Shown: positions 8,292 through 17,126 of the stretch, piece after piece
How the letters are laid out: every line of letters starts with the position of its first letter
Numbering within the stretch: position 1 is the stretch's first letter
NCBI RefSeq assembly: GCF_023715565.1
Contig: NZ_JAMBOJ010000005.1
Location: 1-64,000 of the forward strand
DNA length: 64,000 nucleotides
Origin: Cytobacillus firmus
GTDB taxonomy: Bacteria > Bacillota > Bacilli > Bacillales > Cytobacillaceae
Direction of reading: 5' to 3'
Position numbers and translations under genes: made by a program
The notes under the pieces: model-generated
Seen by the model: only the letters and a program-made list of their open reading frames with translations
The model's database searches: none
What the model was told of the DNA's origin: nothing

Positions 8292-9392
8292 TTACTTGAC
8301 GCTGGAAAGTTTTCGGAGATGCTTTATACTTCCTAACACCCATAACAAAATCGGAACGAAAATATAGATCATTGGATAAAGGAAACCAATTAAATACATT
8401 GTTTTAAATTCGTATCCAATGCGAATATCATATGTACTATAAATAACAAATGCCATCAATACCAGCACCGTGACGCAAGCGATGAGCTTCCAATTCCTAT
8501 ATCCGGTCCACTCGGCTAATCCATAGCTAAGGATGAACAAGACTACTGATAACTTTATAAATGCACCCAAGACCCAGAAGGTAATATAAAGGGCATCGAT
8601 ATTTTGAATAAAATCCAGAATGGATACAAGCTTCGTAATCGAGTATACTGGAACGACCATTTCAGCGGTAATATTTGGTCCGGTTATAAACAGGAGAGAC
8701 AGTGTGGTCAGTAACCCCCAAAGCATAGCCACCGCAGTTCCCCAAAAAATCCCTCTTGCTGCAGTGCGTTTATTTTCAGCAAAGAAAAAGAGCATGAGAA
8801 TGATCGAAGGATCGATCATATAGTTGAATGAATATAAAGTACCCTTCAAAATATTTCCCCAGCCCGAATCCACAAAGACTGGCAATATTCGATTTAAGTC
8901 CATCTCCTGTGGACTTAATATTAACTGGATGAAATACAAAAAGATAAAAAAAGGGCCAATCACCTCTGCGCAGCGGCTAATCGCTATAATCCCACCCTTA
9001 AACATGACATAGACAATCAAAAACAACATGCACAGTAAAATAATGGTCATCGGCATCTCGTGCAGCAGTACTAGGTTTTGAAATTCAGTGATACCTCTTG
9101 TTATGGTAGACATTTGTATAAACCAATGTATGAAATAAAAAGTGACTAGTGTTTTTCCAAGGAAGGTGCCTAAAAGATCCTTCATAAACTCTACTAACGT
9201 TTTGTCTTTATTTTGATTGCATACTTGAAGCATGATCCATGTAATAGCCATCATAATCATGCCTCCAAGGAAAATGGAAATCCATGCATCCTGGAACGTA
9301 TGTTCAGCAGCCAGCTTGATAGGGACATAGGAAAATAAGATGATGGAAGAGATACTAATCATCCAAAATAATTGATAACCGGATACCTTCAT
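8292..9392 (-). CDS. Spore germination receptor subunit B (GerAB/GerKB-type permease)
   Basis: 366 residues with about ten hydrophobic helices, as in amino-acid-permease-like GerAB subunits of nutrient germinant receptors in the spore inner membrane. The start MKVSGYQLFWMISISSIILF is typical, as is the length (about 365). This subunit is known in the family to take part in germinant recognition. It is the last gene of an A-C-B operon, 21 bases after the C subunit. Which nutrient it senses cannot be told from the sequence. Confidence 0.92.
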   Translation of the reverse strand: MKVSGYQLFWMISISSIILFSYVPIKLAAEHTFQDAWISIFLGGMIMMAITWIMLQVCNQNKDKTLVEFMKDLLGTFLGKTLVTFYFIHWFIQMSTITRGITEFQNLVLLHEMPMTIILLCMLFLIVYVMFKGGIIAISRCAEVIGPFFIFLYFIQLILSPQEMDLNRILPVFVDSGWGNILKGTLYSFNYMIDPSIILMLFFFAENKRTAARGIFWGTAVAMLWGLLTTLSLLFITGPNITAEMVVPVYSITKLVSILDFIQNIDALYITFWVLGAFIKLSVVLFILSYGLAEWTGYRNWKLIACVTVLVLMAFVIYSTYDIRIGYEFKTMYLIGFLYPMIYIFVPILLWVLGSIKHLRKLSSVK

Positions 9393-9413
9393 CCTTCTAT
9401 TCCCTCCGTATAC

Positions 9414-10580
9414 TCATTTACTGAATCTTTTTCCACTCGTTCCAAGCGACCTTATCCTAATTTTTGCCTTTACTGTAACGTTCGTTTCCTTAAAGTTATC
9501 ATCCCATTCGTCCTTTTGTGATTTCCACCAATATGGAAATTCACGATGCAGGTGTTCTCCTATACCAAAAACATCAGGCCCTAATTCCTGCACTTTATCT
9601 ACAGTTTGCTGTAATTCCTTTTGAACTTGCTCGTTAAGGTACTTCTGTACTTCTACAATGTTTTCTACTTCGTACAAATCCAATGGTGTTGTATTTTCAA
9701 GCAGATAGGCCTGCGCCTTTACGGTTAAAATAATGTGATTCGGATCTTCGCCTTTTACAGAATGTATTTGCCGTTTGAGCCTGCTAAACCTAAATGATAA
9801 AGCGCCTTTTCCGTCCTTCCAGGGAATCGTGATGCCCTGAAATGTTCTTTTCCCTGCCATCCAGGCCGCTTCTGAACCTTCCACATCATCCAGAATTCCA
9901 CTGACTTTAAGATCCTTGTTCATAACAGCAAAGCCTGACAGTAATCCTATTGACTGCTTCTTATTACTGCTCACTTGAATTTCTTCAACATTGAATACCG
10001 GAATCAAGGGTCTGTATCCATCTGAAAGTATGTCAATAGCAAGCTGTTTGGATGTGAATTTACTCATTCTGCTCAACTTCATTTCTTTACCAGCTGCGAC
10101 GCTGGACAGATGATCCATCGGGTGTCCTTGCATAAGAAAGTCCCTTGCATTTCCGCCTTTTATCATAATCGTAATGTCTCTTAGATTGTTTGCAGGATCC
10201 CTGTTTAGCTTATCAAATAATTGGCTTACATCATGCTTTTCAAATAGTTCTTCACTAAGAGCAATAAGGATGCGATGATTTTCCATTAATCTGCGGGACA
10301 TCTTTCTCTGAATCTTCCGGTTGGCTTCAATAATATCTTTGCCTTTGGCCGATAAGACAATAAAACTTTCTGAGCCGCTGGAACTGCCTCCCCCTTCACT
10401 TCCACTGATCTGTGAAGGAATGACAATTTGATGGCTAACCTCGATTACACCGCTTTCATCATGGTCCAATGCCGTGCCGATAACGAAAGCTAATTGGTTC
10501 GGTTCAACAAAATTCTCACAGCCAGAGGCTAAAATGAGTAGAAAAAACGATATAAAAGTGAATATAATCCGTCGTCTCAT
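9414..10580 (-). CDS. Spore germination receptor subunit C (GerAC-type lipoprotein)
   Basis: 388 residues. The N-terminus is a lipoprotein signal with lipobox ASGC (Cys21), followed by the conserved ANQLAFVIGTALDHDE-like first strand (here PNQLAFVIGTALD) and domains of the Ger(x)C family. It is expected on the outer face of the spore inner membrane as part of the receptor complex. Its start overlaps the stop of the A subunit gene by 4 bases (ATGA), so the two are translationally coupled. Confidence 0.92.
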   Translation of the reverse strand: MRRRIIFTFISFFLLILASGCENFVEPNQLAFVIGTALDHDESGVIEVSHQIVIPSQISGSEGGGSSSGSESFIVLSAKGKDIIEANRKIQRKMSRRLMENHRILIALSEELFEKHDVSQLFDKLNRDPANNLRDITIMIKGGNARDFLMQGHPMDHLSSVAAGKEMKLSRMSKFTSKQLAIDILSDGYRPLIPVFNVEEIQVSSNKKQSIGLLSGFAVMNKDLKVSGILDDVEGSEAAWMAGKRTFQGITIPWKDGKGALSFRFSRLKRQIHSVKGEDPNHIILTVKAQAYLLENTTPLDLYEVENIVEVQKYLNEQVQKELQQTVDKVQELGPDVFGIGEHLHREFPYWWKSQKDEWDDNFKETNVTVKAKIRIRSLGTSGKRFSK

Positions 10581-12022
10581 TTTACACTCTCTTTCTTCTG
10601 TCTGTTCTTACTCCATAGTGGTGAGCGGATTACGAGGTTTTTAATTTTTTTGCCATCAAACGGGGCTACCGGACTGAAATAGGGAGTTCCAAAAGACTCA
10701 AGTGTAACAAGATGAATCAATAAGATAATAATGCCAAAGGCAAATCCGAAGAAACCGAGTGCACCTGTAATAAACAACATAAGGTAGCGAATGATTCGAA
10801 AAGGAAGTGTCGCACTATATCTAGCAATAGTGTATCCCGCTACGCCCGTTAAAGAAATCACAATGATAATTGGCGTCGATATGATGCCAGCTTCTACAGC
10901 TGCCTGTCCAATAATGAGAGCCCCTATTATGCTCATTACGGGACCGAGCCGGTTTGGAAGATGAACGCCGGCCTCTTGCAATCCGTCAAATACGACCATC
11001 ATAAGAAATACCTCAAAGAAGGTCGGGAAGGGTGAATTCTCTCTGGCTGCAGCAATACTGAACATTAGCTGTCGCGGTACCATCTCAGGGTGGAATGTCG
11101 TTAGCGCGACATAAATAGCAGGTAAAGCGAAAGAAATGAAGGTCATCAAGTACCGTATGATTCTCGTCAAAGTAATGAACACAAATCTCTCAAAAAAGTC
11201 GTCTGCTGATTGCAGTCCCTCCCAAAAAGTAAAGGGAAGAATAAGGACAAATGGCGTTCCATTTGTAATGATGGCGACCTTTCCTTCTAATAAACAAGCT
11301 GTAACAATATCCGGCCTTTCCGTATTCTGAATTTGTGAGAACATGGATAAAGGATTATTTTCAATCCACTCCTCTATATAAGCTGAGTCGATTACTCCGT
11401 CAGCATCAATCTTTTCAAGCCTGGTTCTAACTTGTGATATGACACTCTCATCGGCGTGCCCTTGTATGTAGGCAAGGACAACTTCCGTTTGCGTATAAGT
11501 TCCTATCGTAGAGGATTCCATCTTTAATTGCGGATGAATGATCCTTCGCCTAATCAGTGAAGTATTTGTTCGAATACTCTCGACGAAAGCCTCCTTTGTT
11601 CCGCGCAAGGTTGATTCCTTTTGTGATTCTTGAATGCTTCTCTTCTCGAAATCCTGAACCTGAGCGATGACCGCAGAAGTTTCACCATCAGCCAATATAA
11701 CAAGACTTCCCTTCAGTACATGCTGCACTAATTCCTCCAAGGACCTCTCAGACTTAACATTTGTAAGTGGAACCCATTCGCGTCTAAGCATCTCAGACAG
11801 TGATTCAATTACATCAATCCCTGACGGCAATCCGCTGAAAATGAGAGGTTTTAGAATATTTTCCTCTACACTCTGCACCTTGGTCAGTCCTTCTAAATAA
11901 ATAAATAAAAGAATGGTTTCATTCTTTAATACCAGCGTGCGTATTACAATGTCTGACGAACGGTTAAATTTTTCTTTCAGGTATTTCTCATTCTCTTGGA
12001 TAGATTTGCTAATGAAACGCAC
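10577..12022 (-). CDS. Spore germination receptor subunit A (GerAA-type)
   Basis: 481 residues, the usual length for GerAA-type proteins. A soluble N-terminal half (1-240) contains the family pattern PQLKMESSTIGTYTQTEVVLAYIQG, followed by the membrane half with PFPTFFEVFLMMVVFDGLQEAGVHLP and RLGPVMSIIGALIIGQAAVEAGI, all diagnostic. First gene of the receptor operon, start GTG at 12022 with GGAG and 9-base spacing. A sigma-G-like promoter lies just upstream (12057-12085), consistent with forespore expression. Confidence 0.95.
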   Translation of the reverse strand: MRFISKSIQENEKYLKEKFNRSSDIVIRTLVLKNETILLFIYLEGLTKVQSVEENILKPLIFSGLPSGIDVIESLSEMLRREWVPLTNVKSERSLEELVQHVLKGSLVILADGETSAVIAQVQDFEKRSIQESQKESTLRGTKEAFVESIRTNTSLIRRRIIHPQLKMESSTIGTYTQTEVVLAYIQGHADESVISQVRTRLEKIDADGVIDSAYIEEWIENNPLSMFSQIQNTERPDIVTACLLEGKVAIITNGTPFVLILPFTFWEGLQSADDFFERFVFITLTRIIRYLMTFISFALPAIYVALTTFHPEMVPRQLMFSIAAARENSPFPTFFEVFLMMVVFDGLQEAGVHLPNRLGPVMSIIGALIIGQAAVEAGIISTPIIIVISLTGVAGYTIARYSATLPFRIIRYLMLFITGALGFFGFAFGIIILLIHLVTLESFGTPYFSPVAPFDGKKIKNLVIRSPLWSKNRQKKESVK

Positions 12023-12056
12023 GACTGATCACTCCAGCTGCTTCGGATTCCTTGGG

Positions 12057-12085
12057 TATTATAACCATTCCCCCCAGAAATATGC
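12057..12085 (-). promoter_or_regulatory. Sigma-G-like promoter of the germination operon
   Basis: On the minus strand GCATA (12085-12081) and TATAATA (12063-12057) are spaced by 17 bases. The sigma-G consensus is about GMATA-N17/18-CATWMTA, so only the first base of the -10 differs. The start point would be about 30 bases before the GTG. TATAATA could also serve sigma-A, but germination receptors are normally sigma-G dependent. Confidence 0.5.
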
Positions 12086-12190
12086 GGGAGTTGTGCTATT
12101 TAGATATAACAGCAGCATAGTGTGAAACAAGCACATATTAGCAGCAAAACAGGAAATGTTATGTACTAATTTCACAAGCTCTCCTATCTT

Positions 12191-12217
12191 TGTCACAAAA
12201 TCTGTTCTCTGCTCGTT
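12191..12217 (+). promoter_or_regulatory. ECF41-type promoter of the sigma factor gene
   Basis: TGTCACA (12191-12197), 16 bases, CGTT (12214-12217), about 60 bases before the sigma factor start. The pattern agrees with the target motif reported for ECF41 sigma factors as I recall it (TGTCACA and CGTC), and the same arrangement precedes the decarboxylase-like gene. This implies positive autoregulation. Confidence 0.7.
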
Positions 12218-12277
12218 CTATAGTTGTAGCCTCTGCTATGAATCAGCAATTTATAGATAAAGAATGGAAGTGAAACA

Positions 12278-13135
12278 ATGCTAGAGATGTACAAGCAATA
12301 TAAACCATTGCTGTTTAAGCTTGCCTATCAGCTGACAGGAACTGCTTCAGACGCAGAAGACGTTGTGCATGATGTTTTTTTGAAATTATATGAGGTACCA
12401 AAGGAGAAGCTCACTGAGCCTAAAGCCTATCTTTGCAAGATGGTTACAAATCGCTGTCGTGATATACAAAAATCAGCCCGAAAAAAAAGAGAGCATTATT
12501 TTGGAGAATGGCTGCCGGAACCCCTCCTGAATTCGACTATAGATTCAATGGAATCCGTCGAGCGTGACGATCTTCTGTCTTACGCTATGATAGTACTGCT
12601 TGAAAGACTGACGCCAACAGAGCGTGTTGTCTTTGTCCTTCGTGAGGCACTTGGATTCGACTATCCGGAAATTGCAGAGACCATTGAAAAAAGTGAGGTG
12701 AACTGCCGGAAGCTCTTTAGTCGTGCCCGTTCAAAAATGGGGATTACCTCTGAAGAACTTATGCAAACTGAGATAACTTCTAAAGAGCTAATTGATGATT
12801 TTCTGGAAGCACTAAAACAGGGAAACATGAAACAGATGGTATCAGTGCTGGACCAAAACATTGTACTTGTATCAGATGGCGGCGGGAAGGCAAGGGCTGC
12901 CGAATATCCAATTAAAACACAAGATCTCGTAGCCCAATTTCTTCTTGGACCTTTACGCAATGTGTCAATGATTGAGGGGACTCCATATATTGAAACCGCA
13001 CAAGTTAACGAGCAACCTGCTTTCATTCTTCGATCCAATGAGGGTATTCATACTTTGGGGATCATACACGCAGAGGGAAATCTAATACGCAATATCTATA
13101 TAATTCGAAACCCTGATAAACTACAGAAATTATGA
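12278..13135 (+). CDS. ECF41-type RNA polymerase sigma factor with fused C-terminal control domain
   Basis: 285 residues: sigma region 2 (about 5-70), the WLPEP motif (78-82), region 4 (about 100-155), and a SnoaL/NTF2-like extension containing DGGGKARAAEYPI (200-212). WLPEP plus DGGGK identifies the ECF41 group, in which the C-terminal domain replaces a separate anti-sigma factor and controls activity in cis. The start ATG at 12278 has GGAAGTGAAACA before it. ECF41 genes usually sit beside a carboxymuconolactone decarboxylase, oxidoreductase or epimerase; here the decarboxylase-like gene is convergent at 13272. The signal sensed is unknown. Confidence 0.92.
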   Translation: MLEMYKQYKPLLFKLAYQLTGTASDAEDVVHDVFLKLYEVPKEKLTEPKAYLCKMVTNRCRDIQKSARKKREHYFGEWLPEPLLNSTIDSMESVERDDLLSYAMIVLLERLTPTERVVFVLREALGFDYPEIAETIEKSEVNCRKLFSRARSKMGITSEELMQTEITSKELIDDFLEALKQGNMKQMVSVLDQNIVLVSDGGGKARAAEYPIKTQDLVAQFLLGPLRNVSMIEGTPYIETAQVNEQPAFILRSNEGIHTLGIIHAEGNLIRNIYIIRNPDKLQKL

Positions 13136-13160
13136 TCTAGAGGATTAATAGAATTATTAT

Positions 13161-13209
13161 ACAAGACCCGTAAGATAGCCATTTCAAATGGATTATCTAC
13201 GGGTCTTGT
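13161..13209. terminator. Bidirectional terminator between sigma factor and decarboxylase-like gene
   Basis: ACAAGACCCGTAAGATAGCC-type arm (from 13161) pairs with the arm ending GGGTCTTGT (13209), with small mismatches, and TTGATTTTTTATTATTT follows on the plus strand. It separates two convergent genes. Confidence 0.75.
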
Positions 13210-13271
13210 TGATTTTTTATTATTTCATTGAGTCTATTAAAGCACCTGACCCGTACTGACGTAGTTAAGAA

Positions 13272-13748
13272 TTAAAGTCCAGCTTTTGTCAATCCAAATG
13301 CAGTGTCAGCTGATCCAGGAACCGTTTTGAAAGCAACGTTAATGCGGTTCCACGCATTAATTGCCATTACCGAGAAGGTAAGATCTGATATTTCCTTTTT
13401 TGAAAACTGCTCTCGAACATATTCATAAATACTATCAGACACTCCGTGTTCAGGCATCTTTGTTAAAATCTCTGTCCATTCCAGCGCAGCTCGTTCGCGT
13501 TGGCTAAACAAGTTGGATTCCCGCCAAATAGGAGTATGATATAGGCGAAGCTCCGTCTCACCATGGATTTTTGCCTGCTTGATATGCATATCCAGGCAGA
13601 AGCCGCACCCATTCAATTGTGAAGCTCTAATATGAACGAGATGAAGGGTTTTTTCTTCAATAGAACTTTCCTTTTCTGCGTTGCTCAGTGCCATCATTTT
13701 ATGAAAGAATTCTGGTGATTGCTGCATATAATTAATTCGCTGTGTCAT
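13272..13748 (-). CDS. Carboxymuconolactone decarboxylase / AhpD-like protein
   Basis: 158 residues. The redox-type motif CGFCLDMH (Cys48, Cys51, His55) is that of AhpD-like members, which relay electrons in peroxide reduction; true decarboxylase activity is not implied. The start MTQRINYMQQSPE at 13748 is the usual start of this family (AGGGG 10 bases upstream); a longer frame from 13826 lacks a ribosome binding site. It is controlled by an ECF41-type promoter about 190 bases upstream and is therefore the expected target of the neighbouring sigma factor. Confidence 0.9.
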   Translation of the reverse strand: MTQRINYMQQSPEFFHKMMALSNAEKESSIEEKTLHLVHIRASQLNGCGFCLDMHIKQAKIHGETELRLYHTPIWRESNLFSQRERAALEWTEILTKMPEHGVSDSIYEYVREQFSKKEISDLTFSVMAINAWNRINVAFKTVPGSADTAFGLTKAGL

Positions 13749-13826
13749 ATCTGATATACCCCTATTCTTTATTATTAATTGATATTCTACTGGAATAAAA
13801 TCTAGTTTAAGGAAAAATCGACCCAT

Positions 13827-13898
13827 TCATGATGTCTTTATACAAAACAATATTATTAATTCTAGTTCATTAATTACTATATAATCGCTACTTTTCAT
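13827..13898 (-). CDS. Possible 23-codon ORF in the leader of the AhpD-like gene
   Basis: AGGCAGGTGAAAG precedes an ATG at 13898; the frame (MKSSDYIVINELELIILFCI, then KTS) ends at 13827, one base before the longest alternative start of the AhpD-like gene. It lies between the ECF41-type promoter and the main gene, so it would be on the same transcript. No family recognised; it may be only a chance frame. Confidence 0.25.
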   Translation of the reverse strand: MKSSDYIVINELELIILFCIKTS

Positions 13899-13934
13899 CT
13901 TTCACCTGCCTCTCTTAATCTAGCTCATATATAT

Positions 13935-13961
13935 AACGATTCTGTGATTTCTTTTGTGACA
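13935..13961 (-). promoter_or_regulatory. ECF41-type promoter of the AhpD-like gene
   Basis: Minus strand: TGTCACA (13961-13955), 16 bases, CGTT (13938-13935). The element and spacing are identical to those before the sigma factor gene. The leader to the 13748 start would be about 180 bases. Confidence 0.7.
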
Positions 13962-14112
13962 CTTAATTCTTTAAAAATGCGCGCACTATAAAGGGCACCT
14001 ATTTTCATTTAACATTTATTACCGTTTGCTGAGAGTATACTTAAGAACCCAGTTATTTTTAGATTTTTAGTGCATAAACATCAGTATCGAGCAACAGGAA
14101 AGAGGGATAGCC

Positions 14113-14577
14113 ATGTCCTTTATCGGATTTGAACTGATAGCCAAGAGAGCATGGACGATTTTGCCTGGCCACACTTTTTCGATGTCCATTTTATGGAACA
14201 AAAAAAAGATCCCTTCCTCAATCGGAAGAGATATCTATCATGAATCAGGACTGATCCTCCCTGATAAAAGAATTACAGCTACCGGGAGAATCCATTATCT
14301 ATCTGATCATACAAGAAATCACTATGAACCCCTCCAAACAGCACCTTGTAAGCTTATTAGCCGTCCTGATTTTCCCTTGGATGATCTTAAGATTGAATTG
14401 CTTGCGCCGATGAAAGGGATTATGGAACCCATTCATCAAACGGCCGTTCTTTTCTTGTGGGGCGAGGAAAACAATCTGTTAAGAAAAACAGAGCTCCACC
14501 TGGATCCCCAATCAATTAAAAAGATCCCTCCTGATCAATATTTGATCGATCTCTCATTTTTGCTGGGAAAAATTTAA
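14113..14577 (+). CDS. Hypothetical protein, 154 residues
   Basis: Start ATG follows GGAAAGAGGGATAGCC. No signal peptide or membrane segment is evident. The sequence is rich in beta-type patterns (TWILPGHTFSMSILW, LKIELLAPMKGIMEP, AVLFLWGEEN) and contains a single cysteine. No family is recognised. It stands alone on the plus strand and ends 10 bases before the stop of the convergent transporter gene. Codon use looks like that of its neighbours, so it is probably a real gene. Confidence 0.6.
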   Translation: MSFIGFELIAKRAWTILPGHTFSMSILWNKKKIPSSIGRDIYHESGLILPDKRITATGRIHYLSDHTRNHYEPLQTAPCKLISRPDFPLDDLKIELLAPMKGIMEPIHQTAVLFLWGEENNLLRKTELHLDPQSIKKIPPDQYLIDLSFLLGKI

Positions 14578-14587
14578 TCTTGGAGCA

Positions 14588-15709
14588 TTAAACCAATATC
14601 GGCGTTAAGAAATAAACTATTAAAAAGGCTGTCAAAATACGCATGACGATTCCTAATAAAGCCGCTCCCATTGCCTCCTTTTCACTAAGGTCAGAATTAG
14701 CTGCCCATATAACCGGAATTTGACCAAAGATAGTAGCCAAAGGCAAACCGGATGAAGCTAATACGAAGGAGCCGATGACCAAACGCGGATCCAAAGAACC
14801 CGCAACTTCCGAAAGCTGGGCCATTGCCAGCGCCGGGCTAGCCAATATGGAGAGAATTCCGGTCTCAGGATGAATATTTAGAGCTAACAAAACGGCTGAT
14901 AAGCCGGATTCAAATTTTGACCATATGCCAATGTAATCCAAAACCCCAATTGCAGCAAACACGACAGCGGCAGCCGGTATAATGAGAAGGAATAAAAGCT
15001 CTGCCCCCTCCCTGGCTCCATTAAACAAAGTCGGGAGAAATCCAGTCTTCGGTGTAAATTGGGGCAGTTTTGCAATTTGGACAGCTTTCGTATCCCGGTA
15101 AATGGTTTTAGAAAGCAGAAACGGGACAACAATGACAGGCATGAAAACAGCCAGCACGACCACGATAAAGGCATTGGCCCCTACTGCCGTTAGTGCAACC
15201 ATGCCTAACATAAATGTAGCAAATGACTGTTGGGATTGAACCATGGTGGCTACCGCTATTTTCTGCTCTGCTTTTGTTGCTCCTGAACGGATCAAGATCG
15301 GTCCGGCAATTTTCCCGGCAGCATTAATATCACCAAGAATATTATATATACTTGGAATGATAACCGCTGAATTGACTTTCATCAGTTTTGTAACAGGAAT
15401 GAAGATCCGAATTAGCGCATCCGTAAATCCCAGCCTTTCCAGTACCCGGCCAATAATGACACTAACAATAATGGAAACCCCTACCGTACCGGTTAAAAAT
15501 ATCCCTACGATAACCGGGAAAACTTGATCGACAATGGAAGTAAATAACCCGGCTAATGTACCTGGCGTGATTAACAATACGAGCAGTGAGAGGATGACTA
15601 AACCAAGACCGACTGCTTCAACCCTTGTCCATTTTCTCGTTAAAGGAATCGGGACACTGTTCTCCTCTATTTCTAAATTCTCTTGGACTAACGATTTAAC
15701 CTCGCTCAT
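14588..15709 (-). CDS. Membrane protein with nucleoside-recognition (Gate) domain
   Basis: 373 residues, about ten hydrophobic helices after a short soluble N-terminus. The stretch GPILIRSGATKAEQKIAVATMVQSQQSFATF and the late SSGLPLATIFGQIPVIWAAN fit the Gate/nucleoside-recognition family of transport-like proteins; the substrate is unknown. It starts 17 bases after the stop of the Nif3-like gene, so the two form an operon. Start ATG at 15709 with AAAGGAG before it. Confidence 0.75.
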   Translation of the reverse strand: MSEVKSLVQENLEIEENSVPIPLTRKWTRVEAVGLGLVILSLLVLLITPGTLAGLFTSIVDQVFPVIVGIFLTGTVGVSIIVSVIIGRVLERLGFTDALIRIFIPVTKLMKVNSAVIIPSIYNILGDINAAGKIAGPILIRSGATKAEQKIAVATMVQSQQSFATFMLGMVALTAVGANAFIVVVLAVFMPVIVVPFLLSKTIYRDTKAVQIAKLPQFTPKTGFLPTLFNGAREGAELLFLLIIPAAAVVFAAIGVLDYIGIWSKFESGLSAVLLALNIHPETGILSILASPALAMAQLSEVAGSLDPRLVIGSFVLASSGLPLATIFGQIPVIWAANSDLSEKEAMGAALLGIVMRILTAFLIVYFLTPILV

Positions 15710-15726
15710 TTACCTTCACTCCTTTT

Positions 15727-16749
15727 TTATAGTGTATGGACAGCCGTTTTTTTCAATAGATACCCCTCAGCCATTTCCTCTGCATATTTCTTTAACTGAG
15801 GAGCTCCCATTTCATTTAGGGATATGCTTGTCACACGTTCCCGAAAAACAACTACTTCAACATCAGGCAGCAGCCTATCCAAGGCGTAAGCTAAAGGTAA
15901 TCCATTTTCGAGTATTTCTAATACATGGCAATTTCCGATAATAAAATTAAGACCTAACTCCTTAGCTGTTTCGATAAGCGGATGTCCATCATAAACCCGG
16001 CTAATGCTAGCGAGAACTGTGTCAGCCTCCGGGTGTTCCTGGATTGCTAGGCGCAAATGTTCAGGGGAAAATCCGGTATGCGGGAAAATATGCACAATAT
16101 TGTTCACGGGGCTTGTCTCTTCTCCATGAGCAATTCTCCCGCGTGTCACTATACTCGTTTCAGACAAAGATGGACTATTGCGTATTTCCTTTTCAGTATG
16201 TAACAGTTCCTCTTCAACTTTCAGACCCATAAAATTGTCCAGCCGAGTTAACATATCACCCAGCGTTTTCACCTCGGGGAGTACTTTCCCTGCATAAAAA
16301 ATGTTTCCGTGTACTCCTCCATAAGAAACCTCAGTCCGGTATACCTGATGGCCGTGCAAAAAAGGAATGCCGGGATGTAATCCATGGAAAGCTTCATGCA
16401 ATTCAAATGCGGCGACATTATACAAATCCAGATAGTTTTTTAAGATTACTCCACCTGAATTAGCCGCTTCCGCTATCGGATGATGAGCAACAATGGCATC
16501 GACACCAGTAGCGCCGGCAAGTTCGATGCATCCTTCTGTCATGGTCATAGCAACTGCTACTTTTTTGACTTCTTTTTTCATATCACCATAGACAAGACCA
16601 GGCGTTTCAATGATCTCTTTTCCGGGAATGTTGGAAGACTTCATAATGACAAAGGGATGCTCACCTCTCGTAATGTCATTTAGAGATTTAACCACTCTTC
16701 CTCCTGTCAACTCATCCAGCGCAATCAATACATCTTCTACTGTTTTCAT
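15727..16749 (-). CDS. Nif3-like dinuclear-metal-centre protein
   Basis: 340 residues. DAIVAHHPIAEAANSGG corresponds to the metal-binding IIAHHP motif of the Nif3/YbgI family, and FELHEAFHGLHPG supplies further histidines; GNCHVLEILENGL occupies the place of the C-terminal metal motif. Nif3 proteins form metal-bound hexameric rings and are related to GTP cyclohydrolase-like enzymes, but the reaction of most is unknown. First gene of a two-gene operon with a Gate-domain membrane protein. AGGAGGAACC precedes the ATG at 16749. A mobile repeat has inserted about 30 bases upstream of the start (16782). Confidence 0.7.
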   Translation of the reverse strand: MKTVEDVLIALDELTGGRVVKSLNDITRGEHPFVIMKSSNIPGKEIIETPGLVYGDMKKEVKKVAVAMTMTEGCIELAGATGVDAIVAHHPIAEAANSGGVILKNYLDLYNVAAFELHEAFHGLHPGIPFLHGHQVYRTEVSYGGVHGNIFYAGKVLPEVKTLGDMLTRLDNFMGLKVEEELLHTEKEIRNSPSLSETSIVTRGRIAHGEETSPVNNIVHIFPHTGFSPEHLRLAIQEHPEADTVLASISRVYDGHPLIETAKELGLNFIIGNCHVLEILENGLPLAYALDRLLPDVEVVVFRERVTSISLNEMGAPQLKKYAEEMAEGYLLKKTAVHTL

Positions 16750-16781
16750 AATGTTGGTTCCTCCTCTATTTTTTTATAAAA

Positions 16782-17021
16782 AGGCTCTTTTCGTATAAAT
16801 TGTTGTTTTTCGCTTATCAATGTTGTCCGTTGATTGCAGTGAGAGGATGCTCAGCGAACCACGGGGCGGGCGGTGAGCCTCCTCGACGCTACGCGTCTGT
16901 GGGGTCTCACCTGTCCCGCTACTCCCGTAGGACGTTGAATAGGCTACCTTGAGTAAACCTTCCACTACAATCAACTCAGTAAATATAATATAAATAGCAA
17001 CAAACTTTGCGAAAACAGCCT
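16782..17021. mobile_element. Non-coding mobile repeat, copy 2 (MITE-like, 240 bp)
   Basis: Second copy of the element at 486-770: same terminal inverted repeats (AGGCTCTTTTCGTATAAATTGTTG and its imperfect complement), same interior, but without about 44 bases near the right end. The inner inverted pair is GTTGATTGCAGTG/CACTACAATCAAC. It is flanked by the direct repeat ATAAAA (16776-16781 and 17022-17027), again 6 bp, although this one is low in complexity. It separates the Nif3 gene from the terminator of the DUF2294 gene and probably displaced or supplies the Nif3 promoter. Confidence 0.7.
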
Positions 17022-17023
17022 AT

Positions 17024-17084
17024 AAAAAAACCGTCAGCACAAAACAAACAGACGGTAGTCTGAAAGCTTGCACTGACGGTTTTA
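17024..17084 (-). terminator. Terminator of the DUF2294-like gene
   Basis: On the minus strand AAAACCGTCAG and CTGACGGTTTT close a long imperfect hairpin which ends in TTTTTTTA. It lies 43 bases after the stop of the DUF2294-like gene and directly abuts the mobile repeat. Confidence 0.75.
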
Positions 17085-17126
17085 ATGCACTCTTAAGAGT
17101 TCAATGGACCAGTCACCAGTATTTAG

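Noticed and set aside
16774-16974. 66-codon minus-strand frame inside the mobile repeat
   Set aside because: Lies wholly in the repeat, is not open in copy 1 in the same form because of the indels between the copies, and shows no transposase features.
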